Below are positions 12,482 through 24,857 of a stretch of DNA of 64,000 bases, in pieces (within the stretch, counting starts at the first letter, position 1; each line of letters starts with the position of its first letter). A program made the translations under genes and the position numbers. Source of the stretch: Citrus sinensis (taxonomy: Eukaryota > Streptophyta > Magnoliopsida > Sapindales > Rutaceae); assembly GCF_022201045.2 (NCBI RefSeq), contig NC_068558.1:5237501-5301500 (forward strand), read 5' to 3'. The notes below the pieces were generated by a model. That model was not told the origin of the DNA. It saw only the letters and a program-made list of their open reading frames with translations, and ran no database searches.

Positions 12482-13448
12482 TTACATTGCCTGATGATCA
12501 CTTGTAATATGATGATATGATGCCACAAGTGTTAGAGGAGAAACTCGATAGCCGACCTTAGGCCTTGCAGTTTGGGTGCAATCTCCCAGAGCTTCCTCTG
12601 TATCCAGCCACCTTTGGGCATCATTAACTGAAATGATTTTGCTGATGATTATTAAAACATCAAGGTTATAGATGATCCTCAAACAAGATTGCACCCACTA
12701 TTGCGAGGCCCGAGGTCAGCCTTTAGAATTCCTCAGTTTCCACTGAGAATATCAGTTTCAATATTCAGGTCTAAAACTTATTCCTTCTTCTCAGCCTGGT
12801 CAAAATTTTGTTTCTGAATTCTGACCCACAGAAACATCTTGTATATTTAGTAAATCTATCTGCATGTTCCAGAGTTAGCTCCACTCAGCCGACTGTCCTA
12901 TTTTTTGTGTTGGAAATTTTCTTGCATATTGCTCACCATTGATCGTAGGTTTGCTGTTTCCAGATAGGTTGAGGATGTGACCTGGAGGGTTAACTTGTAA
13001 AGCCCAAGTATTAATATCTGCTAAAATTAATAGATCATGATATGTCTTGAAGCAAATCCAATCTTGAACATGATTGATCAGGGTGAGGACATCGGAAAGA
13101 GGAAGATCTTGTTCACACATGCCTGCAAGAATATGCACTTTTGTGTTTTAATCCCAACTCTGATCCAATGAAACTGGTAATTGTTATATGTGTTCTAGAG
13201 GCTAGCGTAGTTATTTTATTGACAAATGCTGACTTGCTAGTGATTGCCTGCAGTATGATCCACAATCCAGCCTTCACCAATCTCTGGCACTGGTAATTCA
13301 AGCTCCTTTTGGAAATCCCTTGGCTTGCATGACAATCTCCATCTTCAGGCCCATCTGTCGAACAAGTTCTTTTGAACCTAAAGCAAAAACTTAAGTCATG
13401 CATCAAAAAATCAATTGAACCTAAACCATCAAGTGGATCTAGATTCAT
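12482..13448 (-). pseudogene. Possible minus-strand exon remnants, unrecognised
   Basis: Several minus-strand blocks have acceptor-like ends (TTCTTGCAG before 13122) and moderately long open frames, for example 13122-12875 and 13370-13262. In one frame the latter reads FQKELELPVPEIGEGWIVDH, which looks protein-like, but it is closed by a stop and does not join cleanly to its neighbours. I cannot name a family. It may be a decayed gene, exons of a long minus-strand gene that I cannot assemble, or chance. Confidence 0.2.
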
Positions 13449-15766
13449 TCTTAGCTTTCACTTTAACCTCTCCTCTAACAAACAGAGGCATAGGACTACA
13501 TTCTTATCACAAATTACTCAGTTCCTCGTTATTGATCTCTTCGGGCATCTTGGTGCGAAGATGGAGCCATTTCAGTCCCAAAGTTAGTGCAAACAGAATT
13601 GAGTCCAAAGCTAAGTTGAATCTTTAATGAATCTAATCACTTTACAGGGCCGACCTAGGGTCAAATTGTATTCAAGAAATGCTGATGTGTGTTTAAAATG
13701 GATTGAACATACATTTTACTTTTCAGGCGTAATTGTTAAAACGAAGAGCTACCTATATTTTTATTAATCTCAAATGTAGGAATTGTAAATACTGGAGCCC
13801 CAGTATACAGCAATGAAGCTATTAGGATAACCACAACATTGACATTGATGCATCCATGTCAACAAAAGGGAAAAAAGCAACGGATTCGCAGAAAATTGGC
13901 AGAGAAAAGAGGAAATACTATCAAGTGTGCTAGAAAAAAAACAAACCAGAGCTCAAAAATTCTTGTAATTGGGACTTTTTATCAGAAAGTCGTGTATTTT
14001 TGCTAAATTTACTAACTTTTAAAGCACCAGCGCTAAAAATAAACTTGGGACTTCGCTTGTAACTGGCAGAACAGCTCATTATGAAAATAAGAGTTCCATA
14101 AATGTATATTTAGAATTATCAGCTCTACATCTTGCCAAAACAAATTAATAATATTTTCCCACTAAAAACTGCTACTTCCAAATTCACAGAATAGCAGTGC
14201 CACAGTGAACTATGACCTAAGAAAGTCAAATCAAGGTTCAAATTTCAAATGGAAGATGAGGATGCAGTCTCAAGCTAATCAAAAAATCAATAACAGTCAG
14301 CCAAAATAGATTTGAACAATCTCTATAACCAGAAAAATAAAAAGAAAAAAAATATAAATACCTTCACTAATAAAGATATCACTAAAATACAAAAAATACA
14401 TATGTCAATACACTGAAAACTGTGTTTCTTTGTCTGTATTGAAATCTGTGTTTTTTTAATTTTTCATTAGTATTCCCACTTTAACAAAGTGAGGATGCCC
14501 TCACTAGATAATGATTATATCTATATATATATATTCTAATTTGGAAGATACTTACACTCATGTACCACCTGAGTTCCTTTCATGTGGTGCAACTTTCATC
14601 TTCTTCAAACACATTCTAGAAGAGGATCTTACTCTAAACAATCAACTTATCTCTTTTTTTTTCTTTTTTGTTTAAAACATTTTCAATACCAAGAATGGGA
14701 AGACAAAGAGTAATGAAGTACATATTAACTGCTAGTCTTGTAAGCTATATTTTGTTCATGATCAAGGATACTCAATTCTTTTACAGATCATGAGGGAGGA
14801 ACGCTGATGCTAGGAGTTTTAGCTGAGCTTTAAATGACATAAAGAAAGATAAAAGTTCCAAGCAATTGCTGTATATCATGTTAATATTTCTCATCAAATA
14901 GAAAAAGTGTATATCACTTTCCGCTTCTGTGAGCAGAATTTTCAAATTAAAGAGATGCAGAAATACACCAAAGTTAGAACATCAAGAAGAAATAAATTGA
15001 ATGCTTGAAAGACATGATCAGCCAAGCAAGAAACTTACAATTTAGAAAGTTTGTTCAACATTAATATCATTTTATAATTTAGTGCAAACTAGTGAACTAT
15101 CTGGAAAATGATGTCCTTTTGGTTAGTTATTCTGTTGTGAGATGGGGCTTTAATTGTGCACGATATTCCTAGTTCCTCCTTTACCACGCTGACATGCATC
15201 CTCTTTGATGCTATAAACGATTAATTTTTTAATGCTTTCTCAAATTAACCACATTCATAGATGAACAGATAGGGCATCGCAAAGACAAAAAGGCCAATTA
15301 ATTACAGTAAAATAATAACGTTAGACTGGGAGTTCATGCATAGAAGTTTAAGTTTAACTGAAAACACTATGTTGAAAAAAACAGTTAGGTTGAAATTTAA
15401 ATATGGATTTAACACTATTTCAAAAAGTCGACTGAGTGTTTGAGTTAGCCGAGTAAAATATTTATTGGTCACACAGTTTGGTAAAAGCCATGCTCTCATC
15501 TACATAAGAGAAGTAACAAGAATTACAAATCTGATGAAAATTGCAGAAAACTGCAAGCTTCAGACCTCCATGTAGCAATTCTATACTTCCAGAGTTAACA
15601 GGCAACACTAGCTGCCACTTACAGCGGTAATTCTATAAAGGGTCTTGCTAAGTTAGTAAGTTACATTTGATGTAAATTACAGCCAAACTATTTCAGCCAA
15701 TGGCCCTACCACCTGTTACTTATTTATGTCTGGCTGAAGGTTACATCAAATATAATTTATCCAGCC

Positions 15767-15912
15767 ACTAGGGCTTGGCCTAGTGGCTAAAAGCACTCCC
15801 TCACAAGTGTGAGGGAAGTGGTTTGAGCCCCCACAGACGCATTGTAAGGTTTAATTTAAATTTTCTTCCTCAAAACTTGAGTGAAAGCAGTCTTTCTCCT
15901 AGATATTACACT
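15767..15912 (+). mobile_element. tRNA-derived SINE
   Basis: The head resembles a tRNA gene with RNA polymerase III promoter boxes: A box TGGCCTAGTGGC and, about 33 bases on, B box GTGGTTTGAGCCCC. It is not a functional tRNA, because the 3' half does not close an acceptor stem. A tail GGTTTAATTTAAATTTTCTT is shared with the relic at 3415-3545. A 32-bp direct repeat (15707-15738 and 15919-15950, one difference) brackets the region; it is longer than a usual SINE target duplication and its left copy is not directly adjacent. Confidence 0.65.
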
Positions 15913-16053
15913 TGATAGTACCACCTGTTACTTATTTTTGTCTGGCTGAATATTTGAGAGGATTAAAATCTGAGTGGTGCCATATTAGAATTGATGTAAA
16001 CTGATCTCAGTAATTTGTATGGTTGTAAATATCATGAGCAATAATTCTCCTAA

Positions 16054-16077
16054 AATAATAATAATAATAATAATAAT
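16054..16077. repeat. ATA microsatellite
   Basis: Uninterrupted (AAT)n repeat of about eight units. Confidence 0.85.
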
Positions 16078-17026
16078 TTATCCATAAAAATGATACAACT
16101 TAGTATGACCCCTTAAATCATGACACTTTCAATTCTTTCGTTATTTTGGAGTGCTGTTTATAATGTACAACACAGTGTTTTCACTATTTAACGTACTTTA
16201 AGGCATAGGACACTCTTGGACTTAGATCAAGTCTCAATTTCAATTTTTTATGCAACGTTGCTTTGATGTGATTGTAGGGCCAGTGAATGTATTTTAAAAA
16301 GTGGGAAGCATTCAACGGTTGCAACTGTGTTAGCAGTTTTATGTCTCTATTATTTAACCAGTCTCAACTGCCAACCACTCATTATTTAATACCTTAGAGC
16401 ATCTTTCTGAATGGCCTACTCGATCTTTTCTTACTTTCACATTTAATGTACAAATATATCATGCTGGGAGTAAAAACTTTGAATTAATCAGCCCTAGCAT
16501 TCTAGAAACCAAAAAAACCAAATCAAAAGTTATCCATTAATGAAGATAATAGACTTGCCAATAAGTCCAAAGATTCATTTTGCACTAAGCAAATTAAATG
16601 GATTTCTAGAAAGGCAAAATTATTAAAACAGCTTCAATCATAAGGCAGGCGCCTCTTATCCAAGAAATAAAAATAAAAATAAAAAAAGGCAGGTGCCTTG
16701 TCAAAAGACCAAATCCAACACAACATCTTTTTCTTTGCTCTGTCTTCACACTTTTAAAACCATAATCTTGTCTAATACAACGCAGGATCAAATTTATAAC
16801 CTCGTAATTAATTAAAAGTCTAAATCCAATCTAATACAACGAACCATTGTATTTTTTGACCATTTTAAATTTCAAATCTCAAATAGTATTTTAATAAAAA
16901 ACGTGCAACTTTTTTGAAACATCAAGGAAACATCATCTACACTGAGCAAAGCAAAACTAGTAGCAGAAAACGACAAAAGAGTGCGATGATCAGTGTACCT
17001 TGATTGTCAGCCGTCCGATGGTCCTT

Positions 17027-17032
17027 TTGACC
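17027..17032 (+). promoter_or_regulatory. W-box-like TTGACC upstream of the ERF5-like gene
   Basis: TTGACC lies about 140 bases upstream of the TATA box, with another TTGACC at 16856-16861. W boxes bind WRKY factors in defence genes, which fits an ERF5/6-type gene, but the motif is short and could occur by chance. Confidence 0.3.
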
Positions 17033-17167
17033 TATCTCAAACTTGATCCGACGGCCGAAATACGACAAGGAAAATCCGTAAGGATAATCAATAATGTGAG
17101 GAGGAACCTTCCTTCTTGCATCGTCGAAGGTCCGTTGAAAAGTCAGCTGTTGAGAATAGCTCAAGCC

Positions 17168-17176
17168 TTTATAAAT
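17168..17176 (+). promoter_or_regulatory. TATA box of the ERF5-like gene
   Basis: TTTATAAAT sits about 105 bases upstream of ATG 17277. Transcription starting near 17200 would give a leader of about 75 bases without upstream ATGs. Confidence 0.65.
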
Positions 17177-17276
17177 TATAAGCGTTGTACGAGTGAATCT
17201 CATCCAGCATACTCAAAACTCTTCAATATTTTTAAGATTCAAAAACTCTATAAGGGACACAGCTTGCTTAGTTGCC

Positions 17277-18206
17277 ATGGCTACACCAATTGAAAAATCA
17301 GCGCTCGAGTTTATCGAGCAACATTTGTTCGGCGAAAATTCTCCTATTGCGGGATTTAGTTCGAGTTTGTCGAGCGACACTTGCTCGCAATCGCAAACGT
17401 CCAGCTCTGCATCTTCAGATCGTAGTTTCTTCAACGATGCCGTTTTCTTCGACTATGAATCCAAACCTCAAATCATTGATCTTGTTACACCGCAACCCAC
17501 TAATACTTGCTCTGAATTGACTAACGATTTCTTTGAATTTGACATTAGACCTCAAATCCAATCGCAACCGAGCAATTGTAGCTCGGAATTCGAACCCAAG
17601 CCTAAAATATCTCCAAATTCATCCTCTCAATCGTCTCGCAAACCGTCGCTGAAAATCTCAGTGCCTAAGAAAGCCGAAGGTCATCATTTCACCAACCGGA
17701 AAAGCAAGGCCAAACCTGAGAGTTCGGAAGAAAAGCATTACAGAGGAGTTCGACGGAGGCCGTGGGGAAAGTACGCGGCCGAGATCCGAGATCCTACCCG
17801 GAGAGGCGTACGTGTCTGGCTGGGGACATTTGACACGGCCATTGAAGCAGCTAGGGCGTACGACCGTGCCGCTTTCCAGCTACGCGGCTCGAAAGCGATC
17901 CTCAACTTTCCTCTTGAAGCCGGCAAGTGCGACTCAAACGCTGCGGTGGCTAGAGAGTGTGACTCGAGCGCCGAGGCTGGCGCGTGTGAAACGAAACGGA
18001 AGAGGGACTGTGAAAGCGAAGAAGAGGAGAGAAAAGCCAAGGTGGTGAAAACGGAGTCTGCGGATACAGTTAATGAATTTCCTTTGACGCCGGCGAGTTG
18101 CGCGGCGTTTTGGGACTTGCATTTGGACTGGGACTGTGGTGTGAAAGGGATATTCAACGCCCCTCTACTGTCGCCGTTATCGCCTCAACCGTTGATGGTT
18201 CTTTGA
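17277..18206 (+). CDS. ERF5-like: AP2/ERF transcription factor, ERF5/ERF6 type (group IXb)
   Basis: Single-exon gene of 309 residues. The AP2/ERF domain spans about residues 153-213 ([40 protein letters not shown]), with the ERF-subfamily alanine and aspartate. The N-terminus ([12 protein letters not shown]) is the conserved group IX helix; serine-rich and acidic-hydrophobic segments (NDFFEFDI) follow and could activate transcription. A basic cluster KRKRD lies near 240. The C-terminus carries [10 protein letters not shown]; in Arabidopsis ERF5/ERF6 the corresponding paired S-P sites are MPK3/MPK6 targets, so similar control is inferred here. ATG 17277 has a strong context (GCCATGG) and is the first in-frame ATG; a TATA box lies at 17168. 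The role would be GCC-box binding in defence and stress responses. It lies 12.3 kb from the ERF2-like gene and is divergently oriented to it. Confidence 0.93.
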   Translation: MATPIEKSALEFIEQHLFGENSPIAGFSSSLSSDTCSQSQTSSSASSDRSFFNDAVFFDYESKPQIIDLVTPQPTNTCSELTNDFFEFDIRPQIQSQPSNCSSEFEPKPKISPNSSSQSSRKPSLKISVPKKAEGHHFTNRKSKAKPESSEEKHYRGVRRRPWGKYAAEIRDPTRRGVRVWLGTFDTAIEAARAYDRAAFQLRGSKAILNFPLEAGKCDSNAAVARECDSSAEAGACETKRKRDCESEEEERKAKVVKTESADTVNEFPLTPASCAAFWDLHLDWDCGVKGIFNAPLLSPLSPQPLMVL

Positions 18207-21200
18207 CTTTTGACTTTGAGTAGTATAATTGGCGTGGCGGGTATTATGTCTGACGTGGAGCTTTCGGATTGCACATGCACATATAAATCTTTTTGAAAAA
18301 TAAAATTACTTTTTGATTAATTCTTGGAGCTTAAAAAATGAGTTGATTGATTTTATTCTACGTAGTTGTGGCCAAAATGCTTCAGTTCAAGACATTTTGC
18401 GGAATCTGATTCAATTATCAATTTATCATTACCAATGAACTCAACTTCTACAAAATTAACGTCCCTCCTCTGTTAACATATTACATTTTGAAGCGCCAAA
18501 CCAGCCATATGCTACTTAAAATCTCATAATGTATATTTAATTACCATATCTATGCAAATTAATTCAAACATATTATCATATGAGTAATGTTATAATACTT
18601 GCAATTTATTCCAAGTGAGGTAGTGTTCTTCACATACATTAAAGGTTAATGTACTAAATTATTTTAAAATTTATGAAAATCATCAAACTTGATGACATCA
18701 TGATGATTACATTTTAAAGCGACTAAACCAACCATGTCTTTTTTTTTTTTTTTTTATAATGCGGACGTGTTTTTAAATTGTGTTGTTTAAAAGAATTAAC
18801 GCTAAAGAAGAACTATATATATAACTTGTGCCGTAAGAAAAAGGATAGATTTGACGGTAATTATTGTAGCAAAAGGAAGAATGACTGAGATACAAGTTTT
18901 AAAATCAAAGATCGACCAAGATTGTTTATGGAGTATATAGAGAAGATACTACATTTGTTATATATCCATCTTCAACTTCGCTATTGTTACTTTTTTCTTA
19001 TTCATATATCATTACGTATGCCTGGATGTAACTAGTTAACCACCAATTAAGCTTCGACGAGCCTTGCCTTGCCTTAATTTCTTGTTATTCTCCCGTTCCG
19101 TAACGCATGATCATACAGTAAGCGGTGTCACTGTCATCACCTTCACCTTTTATTTTAATCACCTTCATTAACTGGCTATTATGTCAATTCTCTCATTTGT
19201 TTTCGACCCCAAAATAATAATAATAACAATAATAATTAAAAAAAAAAAAGTTTATCTCAGTTTTGTTGAATACTGCTCGTTCCTGCACGGGTAGGGTAGC
19301 TAGTACTAGTAGTGATAACAATAGAAGGGTTGCCGCTTATGTCGTAGCTTACTGGTAACTAGCTCTCTCAATAATAGTTGAGGGAGTTGGATTAAGTCAT
19401 GTAGCTGTGGCGATTCCTATACATCTCTTAGGATTGGATAGACGTAATTTTCTTTTTTTCTTTTTTCTAATAAATGTGAATGGTAAGTAGATATATGTTT
19501 CAATTCTCTTTAATTAAGAAATATTGAATTTGCAAGGGCTCAAATCACTATCATTATACTTATACTTAATTTTGAGGGTAGTAGTTCACCACTTGACCAA
19601 ACGCAAAAGTGTTAAGTTAAGGATGTTAAGGTAAAATTATGGATACCAATAAATAATTAATCCTTTGAATCAAGACATCATTACATAATGTCTTGCATAA
19701 GAGGATTAAAGTTATTTATTAAGCAAATGTATAATATTCAAACTCATTAGTCAAAGTCTGCAAAACTTAAAACAAATATATATATATATAAAATATAATT
19801 AAAATAGGTCGTCTCCCGACGACTCTGGACTGCTACATCGCCATCTTATAATATGTTTCTTTACGGATGGATGGTTGATTGGCTTGCGACGCGAAGTAAA
19901 GATTGCCCCCACGTCGCCTGTCAGATAGCTAATAAATAGTGTGGAAATTTGAATTTTGACTCTGATGAATTCAAGATTCCCAAAGTAAGAAGAAACTCCA
20001 TTCCTTCATTTAATGTCAATTAACCACGTGAAATATTCCACGATTGGTACGTCTCTGAATTCACGTGGTAGCAAGCAATAGCGTTACTGATTCAAGATTG
20101 ATTACTGGATCAGAGACTTTTATTTATGACCTATATCCATATCAAATTCTATTTATGGGACCCTTTCGCCCCTAGTAACCGCCCGCTATTTCGTTCATTG
20201 CCATTCTGTTCATGTCCGGTCTGGTCTTCAAAGAGGGGTTTGAAGCTGCCGCATCGCAGATCAGTTCGTGTTTTGCATGTAATTGTTGAACTTTTGACAG
20301 GATATGCGAATGCGACTAGCTAGGCAACAAGGCCCACCACTCGACCAGAACCGAGAATATAGGCACAGCCCAAAACCCAACAACCTCTGGCCCAATTACC
20401 TGAATCCACACTAACTTGCGTCCGCGCAATTATTTAGACTAGAACACGTGCAACCAATATGAAATACCCACTTCCAATTTTGCATCTTCATTACACGGCG
20501 GCATGTATCTTAGAGCTAGCTAGTGCTGCAATAATGTCCATTTTGGGTTGGGTTAACTAAGAGTAATAATAAATAGAGCAGGCCAAATTCATTTGATTAT
20601 TTCAATGCACATTTTGTTTTTAATATAGGGAACTTTAATTATTAGATTCAGGTAGTCTTTTTCCATAAGGCCAATTTGATCACCTTGTTGCAACAGTAAT
20701 ATATATGGGTGCTTGCTTACATGCATTAGCCGACGTGAAAATTAAAGGATCCTTTTAATTATTGCATGCCTCATTAAATTATAAAATTTTAGATTCAAAT
20801 TCTCGTCAATGCCCGGCTCGCCGGCCCTCAAATTTTGCTGGCACCTGTAGTCCTGTACTCTTATCTTTAATTGGAATAATAACATGATGTACTTTCAATG
20901 TGTACCATCCAGAAAGATCCATTATTAATATATTTTTTTTTTATTACATCTCCAATGATATTACTACACCTACAGCGACTTAAATGCATTTAATTTATCC
21001 TTGTTGAACAAGTCAATAATATTATTAGCCGACCTTTTAATTAGGGTCAGTTATGAAATTTATTCGTTGAATAAGTTTAGGAGCACGTTGGCTCTTTTAA
21101 TTACGTCGGTTGACGTTTTCTAAAGATTTTTTTTTTTTTGTTGTTGAATAAATTGAAGTTGTACAGTCAGTTGAAGAAGATAGCACCAGCACATCAATTT

Positions 21201-23261
21201 CTTTCTTTTGTTTTTTTTCTTTGATCTTCATTGACTAATAAAAATTAATTTGTTTTCTTCTTTTACATCTGGATCGAATTGTCTGCACTTAAAATTTCGT
21301 TTCATGGTGTCAAAGCTTGGTTACTCACCAAGAATTTGATTTTATTACTCATTTAAGATGAATGGCAGACGTGCCTTCCCTTCCCCCTGCCTCTATTGAA
21401 AAGATAGCTGGTAATAATTGTAACTATCGGCAGCTTTGCATATAAGCTTAGCACAAGATTTTTGTAGTGTTTTTTTTTTTTTTCTGATGATGAAACATAA
21501 ATTCCAATATGTAAAGCATAAATGCTTGTTTAGTTTTTATATTTTAAATTAAATTTTTATTTAATTTTTATATTTTAATAAGTATCTTAAGATATTCTTA
21601 CTGTTAAATATATTGTACTTTTATCTTTATTCTTTTTTTTATAATAATACCCATACAACAATATTTTTAGGGATATTGATTGAAAAATATGGTAATTCAT
21701 TAAAAAATAGTAATTCATCAAACTAATCTTACAATAACATAAAAATTTACACATTTTTATATTTTAATTTTAATTTTAATTTTAAGATTAAGTTGATAAA
21801 TTAATTTTTTATAAAATAATTATTAATAAGATTGTTGTAAGGATATAAAGCATTGCGTTAGATATATTTTTTATTTTCTCATCCTTTATTAAGGTACGTA
21901 GTATTAATTTTTTTTTACTTATCAAATAATTTTAACTTGTCATTTGTTTAACAAATAAATATAAGAATTGTTAATATTTATAGAGTTATATATGTTAAAA
22001 TATCATATTGAAGATGTTTTTCTTTTAAAAAAAGTCAAAACTTAACACTTATACTCTAAAAAAAAATTATTCAGATATATGTATTCAAACACATTCATAC
22101 TTCAATCAAATTCATACCCATTTAAATTTCAGATAAAAACAAAAGCAACCTAAGAAAGACCAAGAGGCTGTTTGTTTTTTTTACTTAATTGCAGTCAGTT
22201 AAGTCATTAAGTTTGTTTGTTTTTTTAACTTAATGAAAATTTTCAGTCATTAAGTTATTAAACTAATTTTTTTAGCTTTTCACTTAATCTAAAAAGTCTG
22301 AATAACATCATTAAAAAATATTTTTCAAAATATCCCTACCTATTAAATTTTTTTTCATCCATACCTAAATAAGTTTAATAATTAGCATTATTACTCTTCT
22401 GACTTCTCTATAACTTATGATAATATAGTGGTAGACTATTATTATTATTATTTCTTATTTTCTTTAGATTAGCATTATTTATCTTTATAATCTTTAATGA
22501 ATATTTTTCTTATAAAACATCATAAAAAACAATAAAATTAATTAACACATACTAATTTATAATATTAAAAGGTTGTGTTCAATTGAGCGTGATTATGTTA
22601 TGAAAATATGGGTGGCAATATTTCCACCCTACAAAATCTATAAATCCACACCGTTTCTAAAAAATAATGATAAAAAATTCACATTATTTTTTAAAATTTC
22701 AAATAAAGAAGAATTATGAAGAATTAATCAGTTAAATCTTTCTTAAATTCTTAATTTAATTTTTTTTCTAATATCTTAATTTATTTTTTGTTACTTAGTT
22801 TTTTTAATTATATTTAACAATTAAGATTGCTTTAACCTAAATTTAAATTGATTATTTTATCCTTAAAATGTAAAAGCACCAAAAATTTACTTTAACTTCA
22901 ATTTTTTATTTTATTTTATACAAAATTCATTGTTTCTAAATGGTCAATTCTACTTTATTTGTATGATTATTTACCTTTAATTAGACTAACAAAATGTTTT
23001 TATGAGCCAATACTTATATAAATTATTAATCTGTCAAATTTATGTCATTTACATGTAAATTATTGAAAATTATTAGACTTCATTTAAAAAGTTAGATTAC
23101 AAGTCATAAAATTAAGTACCTAAAGTATTAGATACAAGAACACATGTGTCTTCAAGTAATTGGGTCATTTTATATCATAAAGACAAAATAATTGAATAAA
23201 GCTTATATTAAAGCAACCTTAATAATTAAAAAAATAAGTTAAAAAATGTAAGAGTGATTTA
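18207..23261. other. Intergenic, very AT-rich, transposon-derived in part
   Basis: No supportable gene. A SINE relic lies at 19520-19618. From about 21500 onward the DNA is extremely AT-rich and shows transposon-end-like sequence, such as GGCTGTTTGTTTTTTTTACT at about 22168 and CAGATAAAAACAAAAGCAAC at about 22132, which may be ends of hAT-type elements that I cannot delimit. A GC-richer patch at 20160-20420 has no recognisable function. Confidence 0.45.
19520..19618 (-). mobile_element. tRNA-derived SINE relic
   Basis: On the minus strand an A-box-like TTTGGTCAAGTGGTGAAC is followed about 40 bases later by a B box TGATTTGAGCCC, and further on by a T/A-rich tail (19448-19466). The promoter-box order and spacing match the other SINEs here; no clear target duplication is seen. 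Confidence 0.5.
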
Positions 23262-24392
23262 ATTGATTAATTATACAAATATTTTTGTTGATTTTTATTT
23301 ACTAGAAATCATGTGCATTTATTGTAAATATTTTTTAGAAGTGGGGTATGTTTACACAAACAACGGGGTAGAAATATCCCCACCCTGAAGATATATTATG
23401 TCATTTATATTTTTTGAGATATCATTAGTTGCTTAACAATTATAGGGCCAGTTTGGGATTACGGAGGCTGATAAAATAAGTTATTTGTGCTGTGCAAATG
23501 AAAAAGCTACTGATTAAAAAAATAATTTGGTGTTTAGTAAACTGTGCTATTGCGGTTGCTATGAGTTTAAAAAGTAGAGCATATGCGTTTAGTAAATTTG
23601 ATTACGAAAGTGTTGTTTTATTGTATAATGAGTAGAGTAAATTTTATTGATTAATTATACAAATATTTTTGTTGATTTGTATTTACTAGAAATAATGTGC
23701 ATTTATTGTAAATATTTTTTAGAAGTGGATGGGTTTACACAAACAATGGGGTGGAAATATCCCCACCCTGAAAATATATTATCTCATTTATGTTTTTGGA
23801 GATATCATTAGTTGTTTAACAATTATATGGCCAATTTAGGATTGTAGAGGCTGATGAAATAAACTACTTGTGTTGTGCTGATGAAAAAGCTACTAATTAA
23901 AAAAATAGTGTGGTGTTTGGTAAACTGTGCTATTATAATTGCTATGAGTTTAAAAAGTACAGTATATGCATTTAGTAAATTTGATTACGAAAGTGATGTT
24001 TTATTATATAATGAGTAGAGTAAATTTTATTAATTAATTATACAAATATTTTTGTTGATTTGTATTTACTAGAAATAATGTGCATTTATTGTAAATATTT
24101 TTTAGAAGTGGGGTGGGTTTACACAAACAATGGGGTGGAAATATCCCCACCCTGAAAATATATTATCTTATTTATGTTTTTTGAGATATCATTAGTTGTT
24201 TAACAATTATAAGGCCAATTTGGGATTGCAGAGGCTGACGAAATAAGCTACTTGTGTAAATGAAAAAGCTACTAATTAAAAAAATAGTGTGGTGTTTGGT
24301 AAACTGTGCCATTATGATTGCTGTGAGTTTAAAAAGTAGAGTATATGCATTTAGTAAATTTTATTACAAAAGTGTTGTTTTATTATATAATG
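23262..24392. repeat. Three-copy tandem array, unit about 384 bp
   Basis: The sequence beginning ATTGATTAATTATACAAA at 23262 recurs at 23646 and, with one change, at 24029; everything between repeats in the same order with few differences. Each unit contains an internal hairpin (GGGGTGGAAATATCCCCACC in copies 2 and 3) and the start of a MITE-like end (GGCCAGTTTGGGATT or GGCCAATTTGGGATT). The third copy runs on into the rest of that element. Short open frames in the array are not coding. Confidence 0.85.
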
Positions 24393-24857
24393 CCAAAAGA
24401 GATATAAGTTTTAATTATTTTTTTATTTTTTTGAGTATGTTTAATAAATTGTTTAGACATATCTTTTTTTTTTTAAATATGTAATATAGATTAAACTTTA
24501 AAAGTAATAGTTATGAAATTAGAATATGAATATACTGGATCAAAACTAGAGAGAACATGTGTAGTTATAACGGTAATATGATATATGATGATTTATATAT
24601 ACGAGTTTATAAATAAGTGAGATACAATTATCTTTTTATTAAAATATAGGGTTATAATAGGAATTTTAAAAAGATGTGATAACTTATTCAATAAACTGTT
24701 TATGAAAAGCAAACCCCCTACTTGCTTTTAAAAGCTGCTGACAAAATGAAGAAAATTATAAAATAAGTTGTTTTTACAAAATTTACCAAACACTATTTTT
24801 ATCAAAAATTATGAAATAAGCAGTTTATTAAATTTCAACCGCACTCTCAAACTTACC
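24212..24857. mobile_element. MITE-like element continuing from the tandem array
   Basis: The left end GGCCAATTTGGGATTGCAGA and the reverse complement of the right end, GGGTAAGTTTGAGAGTGCGG, form an imperfect terminal inverted repeat. Inside, ATAAGCTACTT and AGTGTGGTGTTTGGTAAA on the left are mirrored by ATAAGCAGTTT and GTGTTTGGTAAA on the reverse strand at the right. It resembles common plant hAT- or Mutator-type MITEs. No clean target duplication was found, so the boundaries are approximate. Confidence 0.5.

Larger units (their letters stand above)
13450..16850. other. Intergenic, AT-rich, with SINE and microsatellite
   Basis: Apart from the SINE at 15767-15912 and the ATA microsatellite near 16054, no supportable gene is seen. 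A TA-rich run lies at 14516-14535. Confidence 0.45.

Noticed and set aside
15767-15850. Possible tRNA gene (A and B boxes)
   Set aside because: The B-box half does not fold into a T arm plus acceptor stem, and a family-specific tail follows as in the other SINEs, so it is a tRNA-derived SINE, not a tRNA.
17738-18157. 139-codon minus-strand frame inside the ERF5-like gene
   Set aside because: Antisense shadow of the AP2 domain-coding region caused by high GC; no independent support.
24260-24484. 74-codon open frame in the tandem array
   Set aside because: The corresponding frame in the other two copies is interrupted and composition is that of AT-rich repeat; not a gene.
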